A stretch of DNA of 64,000 nucleotides from SG8-41 sp036555035. GTDB lineage: Bacteria; Pseudomonadota; Gammaproteobacteria; Burkholderiales; SG8-41. The DNA lies in contig DATBMB010000174.1 in NCBI GenBank assembly GCA_036555035.1, positions 1 through 64,000 of the forward strand, in the 5' to 3' direction. Made by a program: the position numbers and the translations under genes. Shown in pieces: positions 17,258 to 25,584 of the stretch (the first letter of the stretch is position 1; every line of letters starts with the position of its first letter). The notes under the pieces are model-generated. The model was not told the origin of the DNA. It saw nothing but the letters and a program-made list of their open reading frames with translations, and searched no databases.

Positions 17258-18187
17258 TCAAGCCTGCAGCGCAGCCAGGATCTCGCCCGCGCCTTGCGCC
17301 TTGAGGGCCGCGGCGAGCGTTGCGCCGAGCGCTTCCGGATCGCGCGCGGCCCCCTTCAGCTCGCCGCTCACCACGCGCGAGCCGTCGGGCGCGCCCACGA
17401 ATCCGCGCAGCCGCAGCGTGCGGCCTTCCGCCTCCGCGTAGGCCCCGAGCGGGACATTGCAGCTGCCCGAGAGCGCGCGCGAGAAGGCACGCTCCGCGGT
17501 GACGCATCGCGCCGTGGCCGCATGATGGAGCCCCTGGAGGCATTCGAGCAGGTCGGTGCGCCGGGAGAGGCACTCCACACCGAGCGCGCCCTGCCCCGGC
17601 GCGGGCAGGCTTTCCGAAGGCGGGAGGAGGCGCGTGATGCGGTCCTCCAACCCGAGTCGCTTCAGCCCCGCGGCGGCGAGTATCACGGCATCATAGTTGC
17701 CGGCGTCGAGCTTCGCGAGCCGCGTCGTGACGTTGCCGCGCAGCGGCTCGATCCGCACCCCCGGGTGGCGCGCGCGCAACTGGCACGCGCGGCGCAGGCT
17801 GGAGGTGCCGACGCGCGCACCGGCCGGCAGCGCGGCGAGATCGGGATAGCGCTTGGAGACGAAAGCGTCGCGCGGGTCCTCGCGCTCGCCGATCGCCGCC
17901 AGGGCAAATTCCCGCTCGAGCGTCATCGGCAGGTCCTTCACCGAGTGGACCGCGATATCGGCGCGCCCGTCCGCCAGCGCCTGCTCGAGCTCCTTGACGA
18001 ACAGCCCCTTGCCGCCGATGGCTGCGAGCGGCGCATCGAGCCGGCGGTCGCCTTCCGTGGTGAGCCCGAGTATGCGGATCTCCAGGCCCGGGAAGAGCGC
18101 CGCGAGCCTCGCCTCGATGTGGCGCGCCTGCCACAGCGCCAGCGCCGATTCGCGCGAGGCGATCACGATGCGCCGCGGTGCGTCCAT
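17258..18187 (-). CDS. hemC: Hydroxymethylbilane synthase (porphobilinogen deaminase)
   Basis: HemC joins four porphobilinogens into hydroxymethylbilane. The 309-aa length matches the family. Motifs include IASRESALALWQA, HSVKDLPM, GTSSLRRACQL and GSCNVPLGAYA, with C243 attaching the dipyrromethane cofactor. An in-frame ATG seven codons upstream (18208) exists, but the start at 18187 aligns better with family starts and has a purine-rich stretch ahead. It follows the algR-like regulator by about 40 bp, as in Pseudomonas. Confidence 0.96.
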   Translation of the reverse strand: MDAPRRIVIASRESALALWQARHIEARLAALFPGLEIRILGLTTEGDRRLDAPLAAIGGKGLFVKELEQALADGRADIAVHSVKDLPMTLEREFALAAIGEREDPRDAFVSKRYPDLAALPAGARVGTSSLRRACQLRARHPGVRIEPLRGNVTTRLAKLDAGNYDAVILAAAGLKRLGLEDRITRLLPPSESLPAPGQGALGVECLSRRTDLLECLQGLHHAATARCVTAERAFSRALSGSCNVPLGAYAEAEGRTLRLRGFVGAPDGSRVVSGELKGAARDPEALGATLAAALKAQGAGEILAALQA

Positions 18188-18225
18188 CCTGGCTCTCGCC
18201 CCCGGCATGCCGCTCGCGGTGCCTT

Positions 18226-18999
18226 TCAGCCTGCGAAGCGCCCGCTCTTGCCGAGCTCGCGCACGATGTGCTGCTGGCGACGGCTGACCGCGACGCGCTC
18301 GTCTACGCCCTCGAGCAGCACTTCCCAGTGCGCCTCGCCGTCCTTCATCGTGCGCTCGAAGCCGCGTACGGCCGCGCGCGCCACCAGGCAGTTGCGGTGT
18401 GCGCGCACGAAGCGCTCGCCGAACTCCTCCTCGAGCTTGGTCAACGCCTCCTCGATCAGGTACTCGCGCTCCGCCGTGCGCACCGTCACGTACTTCAGCT
18501 CGGCCTTGAGGTAGATCACGTCCTTGACCGGGATCAGGTGCACCTTTCCGCGCTCCTGGGCGGAGAGGTGCGTGCGCGCCGCGCGGGCGATCGCCTCCGG
18601 CACCTCGCGCCGCGGCGCGGCAGCCGCGCGCGCGAGCGCCTCCTTCAGGCGCGCGAGCCGGATGGGCTTGAGCAGGTAGTCGACCGCGTTCACCTCGAAC
18701 GCGCGGATCGCGTAGGCATCGTATGCGGTCGCGAACACGACCGCCGGCGGCTCCTCGAGCTTCTGCAGGTGCTGCGCGACCTCGATGCCGTCCATCTCCG
18801 GCATGCGGACATCGAGCAGCACGATGTCCGCGGGCTCGGCGGCGAGCAGCTCGATCGCCGCGGGCCCGCTCTCGGCCTCGCCCGCGACCACCAGGGGCAG
18901 CTCGGCGCCGCAGTCGGCGAGGAGCTCCCGCAGCCGCGAGCGCGCGGGGGCCTCGTCGTCCACGATCACGATCTTGAGCGGCGGTTTCTCTTCACTCAT
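18226..18999 (-). CDS. LytTR-type response regulator, AlgR-like
   Basis: The 257-aa protein has a receiver domain (residues 9 to about 125; IVIVDDEAPAR, phosphoacceptor D63 in LLDVRMPEMDG, lysine in DYLLKPI) and a C-terminal LytTR DNA-binding domain (about 150-250; VIYLKAELKYVTVRT, HRNCLVAR). Such regulators bind short direct repeats with a beta-type domain. In Pseudomonas the orthologous position holds algR, which controls alginate and type IV pili and is followed by hemC. Here the ATG at 18999 overlaps the sensor-kinase stop by 8 bp. Its targets in this organism are unknown. Confidence 0.9.
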   Translation of the reverse strand: MSEEKPPLKIVIVDDEAPARSRLRELLADCGAELPLVVAGEAESGPAAIELLAAEPADIVLLDVRMPEMDGIEVAQHLQKLEEPPAVVFATAYDAYAIRAFEVNAVDYLLKPIRLARLKEALARAAAAPRREVPEAIARAARTHLSAQERGKVHLIPVKDVIYLKAELKYVTVRTAEREYLIEEALTKLEEEFGERFVRAHRNCLVARAAVRGFERTMKDGEAHWEVLLEGVDERVAVSRRQQHIVRELGKSGRFAG

Positions 19000-20041
19000 G
19001 GACCGGCGCCCGCGCCTCCTCCTGCGCATCGTCGTCCTTGACATACGGCATCACGATGCGAACCTCGTAATGATCCGCGCCCTCCCGCGTGGAGAGACTC
19101 GCCTCGGCGTCGAAGTGCAGCGCGAGCCGCTCGCGGATGTTCGCGAGCGCCATGCGGTTGCCGCCGTGACGGTCGCCGTCGGCACGGTAGGGATTGCGCA
19201 GCACTGCGTGCAGCTCGTCGCCCACGGCGGCGATGTTGATGACGATCGTGCCGGGCCCGATGCGCGGCTCGATGCCATGATAGACCGCATTCTCCAGCAG
19301 CGGCTGCAGGACGAGCGGCGGCACCAGGGCGTCGCGCGGCATCGCGTCGAGCTGCCATTCGACCCGCAGGCGCCCGCCGAGCCGCAAATGCTCGATGCCG
19401 AGGTACTGGCGGCATAGCTCCAGCTCGCGCGTGAGGGGGGTCAGCTCCCGGTTGTCGGCCATCAGCACGCGGAAGAGCTCCGCCATGTCCTCCAGCGCGA
19501 GCTCGGCGCGCCGCGGGTCCTGGCGGATCAGCGACAGCGCCGCATTGATGCTGTTGAACAGGAAATGGGGGCGGATGCGCGCCTGCAGCGCCTGCAGGCG
19601 CGCTTCCGCCAGCGCCGGCGACAAGGCTCGCCCGCGCAGGTGGAAGTAGCCGAGCATGGCGAGGGTCGTGATCCCGACAAGCAGCAGGTAGCGCCCGAGC
19701 GGCGCCGGCGACTGGCCGAGGAGCGCCCGCCCCTCGAAGTAGAACGCGCTCGTCAGGACGAGCTCCAGCGCCAGCACCGAGGCCGCCCCGAGCCAGTAGG
19801 GAAGGGCGCGCAGGGCGCCGGAGAGCCCCGCGAGCGCCAGCACCGAGAGCACCAGCAGCGGCTCGACGAGCGCGGCGGACTCGACGAACTCGCGCCACGC
19901 CCCGAGCATATCGGGGCCCTTCACGATCGCCGCAGCGGCGGCGACGAAGTTGCCGAACAGCAGGATGCGCAGCATGATGCCGAGGTTGCGGAAGTTCGGC
20001 AGGGCGCCCGAGTAGGCATTTTGATTTATACTGCGCGCCAC
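18992..20041 (-). CDS. LytS/AlgZ-type sensor histidine kinase
   Basis: This 349-aa membrane sensor has several hydrophobic segments (about 25-145) and a His_kinase region with the phosphoacceptor motif RPHFLFNSINAALSLI, followed by a HATPase domain (LLENAVYHGIEP, then MALANIRERLALHF). It presumably phosphorylates the AlgR-like regulator encoded just downstream. The reported start is GTG at 20041, only 21 bp from the argH ATG on the other strand. The conserved LPNFRNLGIMLR segment shows that translation must begin at or near there. Confidence 0.88.
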   Translation of the reverse strand: MARSINQNAYSGALPNFRNLGIMLRILLFGNFVAAAAAIVKGPDMLGAWREFVESAALVEPLLVLSVLALAGLSGALRALPYWLGAASVLALELVLTSAFYFEGRALLGQSPAPLGRYLLLVGITTLAMLGYFHLRGRALSPALAEARLQALQARIRPHFLFNSINAALSLIRQDPRRAELALEDMAELFRVLMADNRELTPLTRELELCRQYLGIEHLRLGGRLRVEWQLDAMPRDALVPPLVLQPLLENAVYHGIEPRIGPGTIVINIAAVGDELHAVLRNPYRADGDRHGGNRMALANIRERLALHFDAEASLSTREGADHYEVRIVMPYVKDDDAQEEARAPVHE

Positions 20042-20062
20042 TCTCGAATTCTAGCAGTCTGC

Positions 20063-21457
20063 ATGTCCGCCAACGACAAGACGCGGAAGGAGCCCTGGTC
20101 GGGACGGTTCGCCGAGCCCGCGACCGGGCTCGTGCAGCGCTTCACCGCGTCGGTCGCCTTCGACCGCAGGCTCGCCGCGTACGACATCGAGGCCTCCCTC
20201 GCCCACGCCCGCATGCTCGCCGCAGCCGGCGTGATCAGCAAGACCGATCTGGCGGCGATCGAGAATGGGCTCGCGCAGATCCGCTCCGAGATCGAGGCCG
20301 GCGCGTTTCAATGGTCCGAGGCGCACGAGGACGTGCATCGCAATATCGAGCTGCGCCTGATCGGGCTCGCGGGCGAGCCCGGCAAGCGGCTGCACACGGG
20401 CCGCTCGCGCAACGACCAGGTCGCGACCGACCTGCGGCTCTACCTGCGCGCCGCAATCGACCAGGCGGCCGCGCTGGTGAAGTCCCTGCAGCGCGCCGTG
20501 CTCGATCTCGCCGAGAGCCACGCCGAGACGGTGATGCCGGGCTACACGCACCTGCAGGTGGCTCAGCCGGTCACCTTCGGGCACCACCTGCTCGCGTACT
20601 TCGAGATGCTCGCGCGCGACGCCCAGCGACTTGCCGAGTGCCGCGGCCGCGTGAACCGCCTGCCGCTCGGCGCGGCCGCGCTCGCGGGGACATCGTTCCC
20701 GATCGACCGCCAGCGCGTCGCCCGGGAGCTCGGCTTCGAGGGGCTGTGCGAGAACTCGATCGACGCCGTCTCCGACCGCGACTTCGCGATCGAGTTCTGC
20801 GCGTGCGCCGCGCTCACGATGACGCATCTCTCGCGCTTCTGCGAGGAGCTGATCCTCTGGGCCAACCCGCGCTTCGGCTTCGTCGAGATCGGCGACGGCT
20901 TCGCGACCGGCTCCTCGATCATGCCGCAGAAGCGCAATCCCGATGTGGCGGAGCTGATCCGCGGCAAGACCGGGCGAGTCAACGGCCACCTGGTGGCGCT
21001 CCTCACCCTCATGAAGGGGCAGCCGCTCGCGTACAACCGCGACAACCAGGAGGACAAGGAGCCGCTCTTCGACGCGGTGGACACGCTGACCGCGTGCCTC
21101 GCCGTGCTCGCGGAGATGCTCGGCGGCATCAAGGTCAATCGCGAGGCGATGGCGGCCGCGGCGCGGGAGGGCCACGCCACGGCCACCGATCTCGCCGAAT
21201 ACCTGGTGCGCAAGGGTGTGGCCTTCCGCGAGGCACACGAGGCGGTCGCGCAGGCGGTGCGCTTCGCCGAGTCGCGCAACTGCGGTCTGTCCGACCTGAA
21301 GCTCCCCGAGCTGCAGCGCTTCTCCTCCGCGATCGCCCAGGATGTCTACGACGCGCTGACGCTCGAGGGATCATTGAAGAGCCGCAGCCATCCGGGCGGC
21401 ACGGCGCCGGTCCGCGTGAAAGCGGCGATCGCGAAGGCGCGGAAATCGCTCGGTTGA
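20063..21457 (+). CDS. argH: Argininosuccinate lyase
   Basis: ArgH splits argininosuccinate into arginine and fumarate, the last step of arginine synthesis. The 464-aa length is standard. The fumarase-superfamily signature GSSIMPQKRNPD and the N-terminal WSGRFAEPATGLVQRFTAS are present, as are HTGRSRNDQ and PGYTHLQVAQPV. The ATG at 20063 gives the usual N-terminus. It is divergent from algZ, the same arrangement as in Pseudomonas. Confidence 0.98.
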   Translation: MSANDKTRKEPWSGRFAEPATGLVQRFTASVAFDRRLAAYDIEASLAHARMLAAAGVISKTDLAAIENGLAQIRSEIEAGAFQWSEAHEDVHRNIELRLIGLAGEPGKRLHTGRSRNDQVATDLRLYLRAAIDQAAALVKSLQRAVLDLAESHAETVMPGYTHLQVAQPVTFGHHLLAYFEMLARDAQRLAECRGRVNRLPLGAAALAGTSFPIDRQRVARELGFEGLCENSIDAVSDRDFAIEFCACAALTMTHLSRFCEELILWANPRFGFVEIGDGFATGSSIMPQKRNPDVAELIRGKTGRVNGHLVALLTLMKGQPLAYNRDNQEDKEPLFDAVDTLTACLAVLAEMLGGIKVNREAMAAAAREGHATATDLAEYLVRKGVAFREAHEAVAQAVRFAESRNCGLSDLKLPELQRFSSAIAQDVYDALTLEGSLKSRSHPGGTAPVRVKAAIAKARKSLG

Positions 21458-21478
21458 GGCGCCCCCTCGCGCCTGAAG

Positions 21479-22360
21479 ATGGGTCCCTGGCGCGACGTCG
21501 AGCGCTCGATCCGCGAGGCGACGGGGTCGCCCTTCACCATCGAAGCGCGCGCCGGCATCGGGGGCGGCTGCATCAACGAGTGCTACGTCGTCCGCGGCGG
21601 GGACCGCGCCTGGTTCGTGAAGGTGAATGCCGCCTCCCGCGCGGAAATGTTCGCGGCCGAGGCGGACGGCCTTGCCGAGATGGCGCGCGCCGCGACGGTG
21701 CGCGTGCCGCGTCCGCTGTGCCACGGCGCCGATGAGAACGCGAGCTGGCTCGTGCTCGAGCACCTCGAGCTGCGCCCGGGCGATGACCGGAGCATGCGCG
21801 TGCTGGGCCGGAACCTCGCGCGCCTGCACCGCGTGACGGGCCCGCGCTACGGCTGGCACCGCGACAACACCATCGGCGCCACGCCGCAGGTCAATACCGG
21901 GTCAGGCGACTGGATCGCGTTCTGGCGCAGCCGCAGGCTCGGCTTCCAGCTCGAGCTCGCGCAATCGCGGGGCCACGGCGGGCGCCTCATCGCGGCAGGC
22001 GAGCGCCTGCTCGAGGCACTGCCAGCGTTTTTCCGCGGCCATGCGCCGCCGCCGTCGCTGCTGCACGGGGACCTGTGGTCGGGCAACGCCGGCCAGACGC
22101 CCGACGGGGAACCGGTCATCTATGATCCCGCCGTCTACTACGGCGACCGCGAAGCCGACCTCGCGATGACGGAGCTCTTCGGCGGCTTTCCGCAGTCCTT
22201 CTACGACGCCTACCGCGCGGAATTCCCGCTCGATGCCGGATACGAGACGCGCAAGCACCTCTACAACCTCTACCACGTGCTCAACCACTTGAACCTCTTC
22301 GGCAGGGGCTACGGCGTGCAGGCGCAGCGGATGATCGACCAGCTCCTCGCTGCTGCGTAA
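21479..22360 (+). CDS. Fructosamine-kinase family protein
   Basis: The 293-aa protein has the aminoglycoside-phosphotransferase-like fold of fructosamine 3-kinases. GGGCINECYVV forms the nucleotide loop, FVKVN holds the lysine, LLHGDLWSGN is the catalytic loop and YDPAVYYGDREADLAM binds metal. Family members phosphorylate ketosamines such as ribulosamine or fructosamine on glycated proteins and so help deglycation. The gene follows argH after 21 bp, and a repeat element begins 8 bp after its stop. Confidence 0.92.
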   Translation: MGPWRDVERSIREATGSPFTIEARAGIGGGCINECYVVRGGDRAWFVKVNAASRAEMFAAEADGLAEMARAATVRVPRPLCHGADENASWLVLEHLELRPGDDRSMRVLGRNLARLHRVTGPRYGWHRDNTIGATPQVNTGSGDWIAFWRSRRLGFQLELAQSRGHGGRLIAAGERLLEALPAFFRGHAPPPSLLHGDLWSGNAGQTPDGEPVIYDPAVYYGDREADLAMTELFGGFPQSFYDAYRAEFPLDAGYETRKHLYNLYHVLNHLNLFGRGYGVQAQRMIDQLLAAA

Positions 22361-22367
22361 CGCTCCG

Positions 22368-22487
22368 CTCCTGCCCGAGGGTGAGCCGGGAATTCGAGGA
22401 GCATGCCTCCGAGCCGGCGAACGCCCGACGCGATGCAGCGCGGCGGGACGGACGGGGTCGCACCGAAGGTGACGGGGTGGTGGGAGT
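22368..22487. repeat. Dispersed ~120-bp structured repeat, copy A
   Basis: This intergenic sequence matches 39813-39930 over nearly its whole length, including identical blocks such as CTCCTGCCCGAGGG, CGCCCGACGCGATGCAGCG and TGACGGGGTGGTGGGAGT. It sits between the convergent fructosamine-kinase-family and LacI genes. Internal dyads include GGAG/CTCC around CATGC and CCCG-A-CGCG with CGCG-G-CGGG. No open frame looks coding. It resembles a REP-like or MITE-like element or a structured 3' RNA. Confidence 0.75.
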
Positions 22488-22489
22488 TG

Positions 22490-23518
22490 TCAGCGCAAGG
22501 GCGCAGCCGTGCTCGCCCGCACGACCAGCTTGACCGGCAGCTCGGTGCGGCTCTCGACCGGTCTCCCCGCGAGCCGCGCCAGCAGGTGCTGTCCCGCGAG
22601 GCTGCCCAGCTCCGCCGTCGGGAAATGCACGGTCGTCAACGCGGGCGTCACGACCGCGGCCATCTCGAGGTCGTCGAATCCGGTCACCGAGACCTCGCGC
22701 GGGACCGCGAGCCCCTGCGCCTGGCACTCCGCGAGCGCGCCGATCGCGAGCACGTCGTTGCCGCAGACGACGGCGGTGGGCCGCGGCGAGCCGCGCAGGA
22801 TCTCGCGCAGACCCTCGCGCCCCGCGGTCAGGGCGTAGGGCTTCTCGACGACGCGCCCGGGGGCCAGCGCGATGCCGCGCGCGGCGAGCGCCTGGCGCAC
22901 GCCTTCGAGCCGCTCCGCCGCGCGCTCGTTGCCGGCGGTGATGCCCGAGATCATGCCCAGCTCGCGGTGCCCGAGCTCGAGCAGGTGGCGCGCGATCACT
23001 TCCCCCGCGGCCCGGTTGTCGAAGCCGATGCAGGGATGCCGTCCCGCCGCGTCGAGCGCCCAAGTGAGGACGTAGGGGATCTGGTGCAGGTCGATCATCT
23101 GCAGCACGCCCGGGTGGTGCGTCGCGCCGAGCAGCACGAGCCCGTCCACGCCGCGCTCGATCAGGGCGCGCGTCAGGCGCGCTTCCACCTCGGCGTCGAA
23201 TTCGTGGCTCGCGAGGAGCAGCGTATAGCCGGCGTCGTCGAGGGTCTTCTGCAGGGCATGGGCGGTGTGAGCGAAGATCGCGTTGTCGAGCGTCGGGATG
23301 ACCGCGCCGATGGTGCGGGTGCGGCGCGAGGCGAGCGCGCGCGCTGCCCCGTGCGCAACGTAGCCCAGCGCCTGAACGGCCTGCCGGATGCGCGCGGCGG
23401 TGGCCGACTTGACCTTATCGGGTTGCGTCAGCGCGCGCGAGACGGTGGCGGTGGAAACGCCGGCGAGCCGCGCGACGTCGGCCAGCTTGGCGGTCTTGCG
23501 TATGGGACCTCGGTCCAC
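22490..23518 (-). CDS. LacI-family transcriptional regulator
   Basis: The 342-aa repressor has the N-terminal LacI helix-turn-helix (KLADVARLAGVSTATVSRAL) and hinge region (GYVAHGAARALASRRT), then a periplasmic-binding-protein-like effector domain (IGAVIPTLDNAIFA through VSVTGFDDLEMA). The start is GTG at 23518. It lies downstream of xsc on the same strand, and the xsc promoter region holds a LacI-family operator match at 25458-25471, so xsc is a likely target. The effector is unknown; a sulfonate-pathway metabolite is a guess. Confidence 0.92.
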   Translation of the reverse strand: MDRGPIRKTAKLADVARLAGVSTATVSRALTQPDKVKSATAARIRQAVQALGYVAHGAARALASRRTRTIGAVIPTLDNAIFAHTAHALQKTLDDAGYTLLLASHEFDAEVEARLTRALIERGVDGLVLLGATHHPGVLQMIDLHQIPYVLTWALDAAGRHPCIGFDNRAAGEVIARHLLELGHRELGMISGITAGNERAAERLEGVRQALAARGIALAPGRVVEKPYALTAGREGLREILRGSPRPTAVVCGNDVLAIGALAECQAQGLAVPREVSVTGFDDLEMAAVVTPALTTVHFPTAELGSLAGQHLLARLAGRPVESRTELPVKLVVRASTAAPLR

Positions 23519-23552
23519 CCGGGTGGAGCCCCCCAGTTAGCGCTCACTCACC

Positions 23553-23581
23553 AAAAAAGCCGGCGCGGGGCCGGCTTTTTC
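23553..23581 (-). terminator. Intrinsic terminator after xsc
   Basis: AGCCGGC and GCCGGCT arms around a 5-base loop are flanked by six A on one side and five T on the other. On the minus strand this ends the xsc transcript before the LacI gene; it would also work on the plus strand. The next bases toward the LacI start contain one GTGAGTGAGCG-like unit. Confidence 0.9.
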
Positions 23582-23602
23582 TCGTTTCCGATCAAGCATC
23601 TT

Positions 23603-25378
23603 TCAACGGTACTCTTTCGCGCTGAACCGACGGTACTTGGGCAGCAGCCGGCGCGGCTTGCGAAACGCGTCGCGGCGGAACGGCTCGCCCAGCTCCTGCG
23701 TGAGCAGGATCTCGACCACCGAGGGCTTGCCGGAGCGCAGCGCCGCCTTGAGCGCGTCGGACACCTCGTCCTCGTGCTCCACGCGGTAGCCCTCCGCCCC
23801 CATCACGCGCGCCACTTCCGAGAAATCCGGGTTGGCGAGGTTCGTTCCGACGAACCGGTTGTCGAAGTAGTCGATCTGGTTTTTCTTCTCCGCGCCCCAC
23901 TGGCCGTTGTTGAACACCACCGCGACCGCCGGGATCTTCTCCTTGACCGCGGTCATCACCTCGGCGAGGCTCATCCCCCAGGCGCCGTCGCCCACGTAGG
24001 CAATCGCCGGGCGCTCCGGCCGCGCGACCTTGGCGCCGAGCGCCGTCGGGTACGCGTAGCCGCAGTTGCCCCAGCTCATCGCCGCAAGGAAGGAGAGCGG
24101 CTGCTCGAAGCGCAGGTAGCTGTTGGCGACCGAGCACACGTTGCCGATGTCGGTGGAAACCATGGCGTTCCTGGGAAGCGCCTTCGCGAGCTGCGTGAGC
24201 GCGCGGCGCGGACCGATCTGGCCCTTCTTGTTGGGCGAGTGCCAGTTGGCGAGCTCGGCGATCCATGCTTCCTTTTCGCGCAACACCTCCGCGAGCCGGT
24301 TGCGGTCGGGCTTTCTCGCCCCGCGCGCCTTCAGGCGCTTCAGCAGCTCCTGTGCCGCGAGCCCCGCGTCACCCTGGATTGCGAGCGAGACCTTCTTCAC
24401 GAGGCCCAGGGTGCGATGGTCGGCGTCGATCTGGATGATCTTCGCCTCTTTCGGCCAGTAGTCGATGCCGTGCTGCGGCAGCGTGCCGAAGGGTCCCAGG
24501 CGCGTGCCCAGGGCGAGCACGACGTCGGCGCGCGAGATGACGCGCATCGCAGCCTTCGAGCCCTGGTATCCCAGCGGACCGCAGGACAACGGGTGGCTCG
24601 CCGGGAACGAGTCGTTGTGGAGGTAGGAGTTGACGACCGGCGCGGTGAGATGCTCGGCGAGCGCCTTCACGTCATCGATGCCGTCCGCCATCACGACGCC
24701 GCCGCCCGAGACGATGACGGGGAACTTCGCCTCGGCGAGCATCTTCGCCGCCTTGTCGAGCGAGCCCGTCCCGCCCGCGGCGCGCTCGATGACAAGCGGC
24801 GGCAGGATCTCGTAGTCGCCCTCGCCGTAGAAGTAGTCGCGCGGGATGTTGACCTGGACCGGCCCGCGCTCGTGCAGCGCGATAGTGAAGGCGCGGTGCA
24901 TCAGCTCGGCCATGCGCAGGGGCGAGTTCACGTGCACCTGCCACTTGGTGATCTTGGAGAAGATCGGCATCTGCTCCGTTTCCTGGAAGCCGCCGTGGCC
25001 CGCCGTGAGACTTCCCGACTCCGGTGTCACGACCACCATCGGCGTGTGCGCCCAGTAGGCCGCCGCCACCGCGGTCACGAAATTGGTGATGCCGGGGCCG
25101 TTCTGCGCAATGCACACGGTCGGCCGGTTGGTGACGCGCCCGTAGCCGTCGGCCATGTGCGCGGCGTTCTGCTCGTGCGCGACGCTGACGAGCCGGATGC
25201 CCGCGCCCGGGAAGAGGTCGAGGGCGTCCATGTACGCCGAGCCGACGATCCCGAACACGTCCTTCACCTTGTGCGCCACCAGTGTTTCGATGAACGCTTC
25301 CGAAGGCGTCATGCGCACCTTCGCGCCCGCGGGCCGTGCGGTCGCAGTCAGATTTTTCGCGTCAGTCATGATGTTCAT
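23603..25378 (-). CDS. xsc: Sulfoacetaldehyde acetyltransferase
   Basis: Xsc is a thiamine-diphosphate enzyme that converts sulfoacetaldehyde plus phosphate to acetyl phosphate and sulfite, the desulfonation step of taurine, isethionate and sulfoacetate degradation. The 591-aa length fits. Family-specific sequence includes MTPSEAFIETLV, VFGIVGSAYMDALDLFP and the C-terminal LGEPFRRDAFRKPRR; the ThDP motif runs from GDGAWGMS to NNGQWGAEK. A GGAGG ribosome binding site precedes the ATG. A LacI-type operator lies 80 bp upstream. No phosphotransacetylase or taurine genes are adjacent. Confidence 0.93.
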   Translation of the reverse strand: MNIMTDAKNLTATARPAGAKVRMTPSEAFIETLVAHKVKDVFGIVGSAYMDALDLFPGAGIRLVSVAHEQNAAHMADGYGRVTNRPTVCIAQNGPGITNFVTAVAAAYWAHTPMVVVTPESGSLTAGHGGFQETEQMPIFSKITKWQVHVNSPLRMAELMHRAFTIALHERGPVQVNIPRDYFYGEGDYEILPPLVIERAAGGTGSLDKAAKMLAEAKFPVIVSGGGVVMADGIDDVKALAEHLTAPVVNSYLHNDSFPASHPLSCGPLGYQGSKAAMRVISRADVVLALGTRLGPFGTLPQHGIDYWPKEAKIIQIDADHRTLGLVKKVSLAIQGDAGLAAQELLKRLKARGARKPDRNRLAEVLREKEAWIAELANWHSPNKKGQIGPRRALTQLAKALPRNAMVSTDIGNVCSVANSYLRFEQPLSFLAAMSWGNCGYAYPTALGAKVARPERPAIAYVGDGAWGMSLAEVMTAVKEKIPAVAVVFNNGQWGAEKKNQIDYFDNRFVGTNLANPDFSEVARVMGAEGYRVEHEDEVSDALKAALRSGKPSVVEILLTQELGEPFRRDAFRKPRRLLPKYRRFSAKEYR

Positions 25379-25457
25379 GGAGACCCTCCAGTCGTGTGCC
25401 TCGGCGTGCCGCGGGTTGAGCGTAACCGAATTATTCTAAACAGGCATCCACCGCCTC

Positions 25458-25471
25458 TGCAAGCGCTTTCA
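25458..25471. promoter_or_regulatory. LacI-family operator in the xsc promoter region
   Basis: TGCAAGCGCTTTCA (minus strand TGAAAGCGCTTGCA) fits the 14-bp LacI/GalR-family palindrome TGNAAGCGCTTNCA. On the minus strand TATAAA lies just upstream and TTGAAA further upstream, so the operator would overlap the transcription start of xsc, a repressor position. The remainder of the 25379-25584 gap holds the leader and no other recognisable element. Confidence 0.7.
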
Positions 25472-25584
25472 TTTATAAACGCAATTCATTGTTTCAACAG
25501 GATTTATCGACATTGACGGGATAAGCCTGTAAAAGACCCGGCGCACCCTTCCCCGCAGTGTTGGGAAGGCCCTACGGGAAGGCC

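Noticed and set aside
22403..22489. Short peptides encoded in the two repeat copies as a gene family
   Set aside because: Copy B carries single-base gaps that change the frame relative to copy A, so the shared sequence is not maintained as protein.
22403..25516. A 1037-codon plus-strand open frame
   Set aside because: It runs antisense to the LacI regulator and xsc, and its composition is that of a GC-rich shadow frame.
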